Origin: Pseudocolwellia sp048296855
GTDB lineage: Bacteria > Pseudomonadota > Gammaproteobacteria > Enterobacterales > Alteromonadaceae
Assembly (NCBI GenBank): GCA_048296855.1
Contig: CP182631.1
Length of the DNA: 64,000 bases
Strand: one strand, 5' to 3'
Shown: one piece after another, positions 62,425 through 64,000 of the stretch
How positions within the stretch are numbered: position 1 is the stretch's first letter
How the letters are laid out: each line of letters begins with the position of its first letter
Notes under the pieces: model-generated
Database searches by the model: none
Told to the model about the DNA's origin: nothing
Seen by the model: only the letters and a program-made list of their open reading frames with translations
Program-made: the position numbers and the translations under genes

Positions 62425-63726
62425 CTACTTCCTTTTTAAAGGTTCTATTTTTGGAATAAGAACCCAAACAGATAGCATCGCAATTACCGCTAAAGAAGCA
62501 CCAATAACAAATGCAGGCGTATAGTTTCCGTCAGCCGTTAAAATAGGTACTAAAGCCGTTAACCCGAGTGCTCCCAATTTTGCAGCCATACCTGCAAAGC
62601 CAGACAATGTTCCTACGGCTTTTTTACCATAAAGATCACTTGGTAGTGTTTGCACATTACCAATTGCAGTTTGAAAACCAAATAAGATAACTGCCATAAT
62701 AATTACCGCAGTTGTTGGTCCGCCAGGGTTTGCCATAGCTAACAAAGCAGGCAACATAATCAAACAACCTAAAGTAATGGTTAACTTACGTGTTTTGTCG
62801 GTACTCCAACCAGCTTGTAAGCGATTTTGTGCAAGTAAACCACCAAACCAAGCACCAACCATGGCTCCTACATACGGAACCCAACCATAGATACCGATAG
62901 ATTTAACGTCCATTGCATAAACTTCGTTAAGATAAATAGGGATCCAGAAAACAAACAGCCACCAAATAGGATCAATCGCTGCAGAGGCAATTATTACGCC
63001 CCAGCTTTGTTTACGTGAAAGTAATTCTTTAGTTGATGGGTTATATTCTTCTTCATCTGTAGCTGCACTATCATCAACGTCGCAACTTCTTTGACCTGTT
63101 AAAATGTACTCACGTTCTTCGTCAGTGATCCAAGGATGAGATTTAGGTGGCGCTTTCACTAAAATGATCCAAGGTATAAGCCATAATAAACCCGCTACAC
63201 CAATCACAACAAAAACCATTTGCCAGCTAAAATAAACCGTTAGATAAGCAATTAAAGGAATAGCCACAATACCGCCAATAGCAGCACCTGAGTTAAAGAT
63301 ACCTTGAGCTAAAGCACGTTCTTTAGTTGGAAACCAATCAGCGTTACTTTTGGCTGCACCGGGCCAGTTACCTGCTTCTGCCACACCTAATATTGCACGG
63401 AAAATACTAAAGCTCAGTACACCTTGTGCAAAAGCATGAGCAGCCGTAGCTAAAGACCAAACACCAATAGATAAAACAAAACCTAAACGTGTACCAACCC
63501 AATCAAATATTTTTCCGAAAATGGCTTGGCCGAAAGCATAAGATAAAATAAAAACAATAGAGATATTTGCATAAATTTGTTTACGCTCTAAAGCCGATTC
63601 ATCAGGGAAAAGGTCTTCTACTATATCAGGCCAAAGAACGGCAAGCGCAGAACGATCTATGTAGTTAATAACGGTAGCTAATGCAATTAATGCAATAACC
63701 CACCAACGTAAATTTTTCATTTTCAT
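62425..63726 (-). CDS. MFS transporter, ExuT-like anion:cation symporter family
   Basis: A 433-aa 12-TM major facilitator. It has ATVINYIDRSALAVLWPDI, GKIFDWVGTRLGFVLSIG, GVAEAGNWPGAAKSNADWFP and ALAQGIFNSGAAIG, the signature of the hexuronate transporters (ExuT/GudP group). It would import the uronate monomer, such as unsaturated alginate uronate or KDG-type acid, with H+ or Na+. Its ATG overlaps the cupin stop by one base (TAATG), and kdgK follows after 4 bp. Confidence 0.9.
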   Translation of the reverse strand: MKMKNLRWWVIALIALATVINYIDRSALAVLWPDIVEDLFPDESALERKQIYANISIVFILSYAFGQAIFGKIFDWVGTRLGFVLSIGVWSLATAAHAFAQGVLSFSIFRAILGVAEAGNWPGAAKSNADWFPTKERALAQGIFNSGAAIGGIVAIPLIAYLTVYFSWQMVFVVIGVAGLLWLIPWIILVKAPPKSHPWITDEEREYILTGQRSCDVDDSAATDEEEYNPSTKELLSRKQSWGVIIASAAIDPIWWLFVFWIPIYLNEVYAMDVKSIGIYGWVPYVGAMVGAWFGGLLAQNRLQAGWSTDKTRKLTITLGCLIMLPALLAMANPGGPTTAVIIMAVILFGFQTAIGNVQTLPSDLYGKKAVGTLSGFAGMAAKLGALGLTALVPILTADGNYTPAFVIGASLAVIAMLSVWVLIPKIEPLKRK

Positions 63727-64000
63727 TAGCTGCTTTCCTTATTATGAATATGGTCAAAAGTACCTTCTTCGACAAAGTCTTCACGAGCAGGACTAAAAGT
63801 ATCAATTAAAATACCACCTGTAGGACACGTTGCACCGTGATCAGCATGTGGAGGGATCATACAACTGTCACCTGCTTTTAATATTTTAGTTACACCATCA
63901 ATATTAAAATGAAATTCACCTTCAACCACGTAAGTCACTTGCGAATGTCTATGCGCATGGTTGTAACCTATAGCGCCTTTTTCAAACCAAATTTTTACCG
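63726..64000 (-). CDS. kdgF: cupin protein KdgF, 5' end cut off by the window
   Basis: Partial: the last 90 residues are visible, and the frame is open to the right edge. The cupin core shows NHAHRHSQVTYVVEGEFHF with metal-binding His residues, GDSCMIPPHADHGA, GGILIDTFSPAREDF, matching KdgF. KdgF turns unsaturated monouronates from pectin or alginate into the open-chain keto form. A GTG at 63936-63938 is internal, not a start, since the conserved cupin His motif lies upstream of it. It is the first visible gene of the operon, linked to the MFS gene by TAATG. Confidence 0.88.
   Translation of the reverse strand, partial: VKIWFEKGAIGYNHAHRHSQVTYVVEGEFHFNIDGVTKILKAGDSCMIPPHADHGATCPTGGILIDTFSPAREDFVEEGTFDHIHNKESS

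Noticed and set aside
63726..63938. Cupin as a complete 70-aa protein
   Set aside because: The frame continues upstream to the right edge and includes the conserved cupin His motif, so the protein is partial.
1..64000. CRISPR array, prophage, tRNA or rRNA genes
   Set aside because: No regularly spaced short repeats, phage structural genes, integrase or cloverleaf-like sequences were noticed on either strand.

Overview
The window looks like a chromosomal segment of a marine, AT-rich gammaproteobacterium of the Alteromonadales, most likely a Colwellia- or Thalassotalea-like member of the Colwelliaceae. This placement is inferred from gene content and order: a pomAB / xseB-ispA-dxs / thiI block, a TonB-dependent receptor next to a GH16 galactanase, a lipoprotein beta-galactosidase, Na+-coupled motor and transporters, and many short ATACC-type intergenic palindromes. 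There are no tRNA or rRNA genes, no CRISPR array and no prophage.

Layout. (1) 1-8.5 kb is a surface or flagellin glycan locus. On the minus strand it has a TIGR04372-type glycosyltransferase, two SDR epimerase/dehydratases, a phosphoheptose-isomerase-like SIS protein and two methyltransferases. Divergent from them, across a 23-bp perfect hairpin, is an 832-aa DUF115/Maf-like protein with C-terminal TPRs. (2) 8.6-17.1 kb has an orphan hybrid histidine kinase, an ammonium transporter preceded by a good sigma-54 promoter and an NtrC-type site, and a lipoprotein GH2 beta-galactosidase. (3) 17.3-26.4 kb is a phosphate-scavenging block: a phytase-like lipoprotein, a RelA/SpoT-like protein of unknown role, an unknown periplasmic protein and two tandem alkaline phosphatases. 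Both outer transcription units have Pho-box-like 11-bp direct repeats upstream. (4) 26.5-34.2 kb has galM, a serC-serA pair of the less common SerC type, ffh, ypjD and a CorB-type CBS protein. (5) 34.2-37.9 kb has an OmpA-like lipoprotein, a roughly 1-kb gap with three perfect DnaA boxes, and a small SLT-like lipoprotein. (6) 38-54.4 kb is mostly housekeeping: bluB, gshA, an NhaC-type antiporter, a pseudouridine synthase, lysR/trxA, an NSS transporter, yajQ, vanZ-panE, thiI, pomAB, xseB-ispA-dxs. (7) 54.7-64 kb is a polysaccharide/uronate utilisation region: GH16 agarase/porphyranase-like enzyme, TonB-dependent receptor with a UxuR/ExuR-like operator, and an operon kdgF-MFS-kdgK-eda-fba that runs off the right edge.

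How the parts fit. The galactanase and beta-galactosidase could release sugars from red-algal galactans. The right-edge operon would take up uronates such as alginate products, linearise them (KdgF), phosphorylate KDG, split KDPG to pyruvate and glyceraldehyde-3-phosphate, and use the class II aldolase to feed gluconeogenesis. The phosphate block and the NtrC-controlled amt fit life in nutrient-poor seawater.

The most unusual structures are two 229-bp MITE-like elements, 227/229 identical and 17 kb apart, one of which completes the stop codon of the phytase-like gene; the DnaA-box cluster away from usual oriC neighbours; and the RelA/SpoT-like protein inside the phosphate block.
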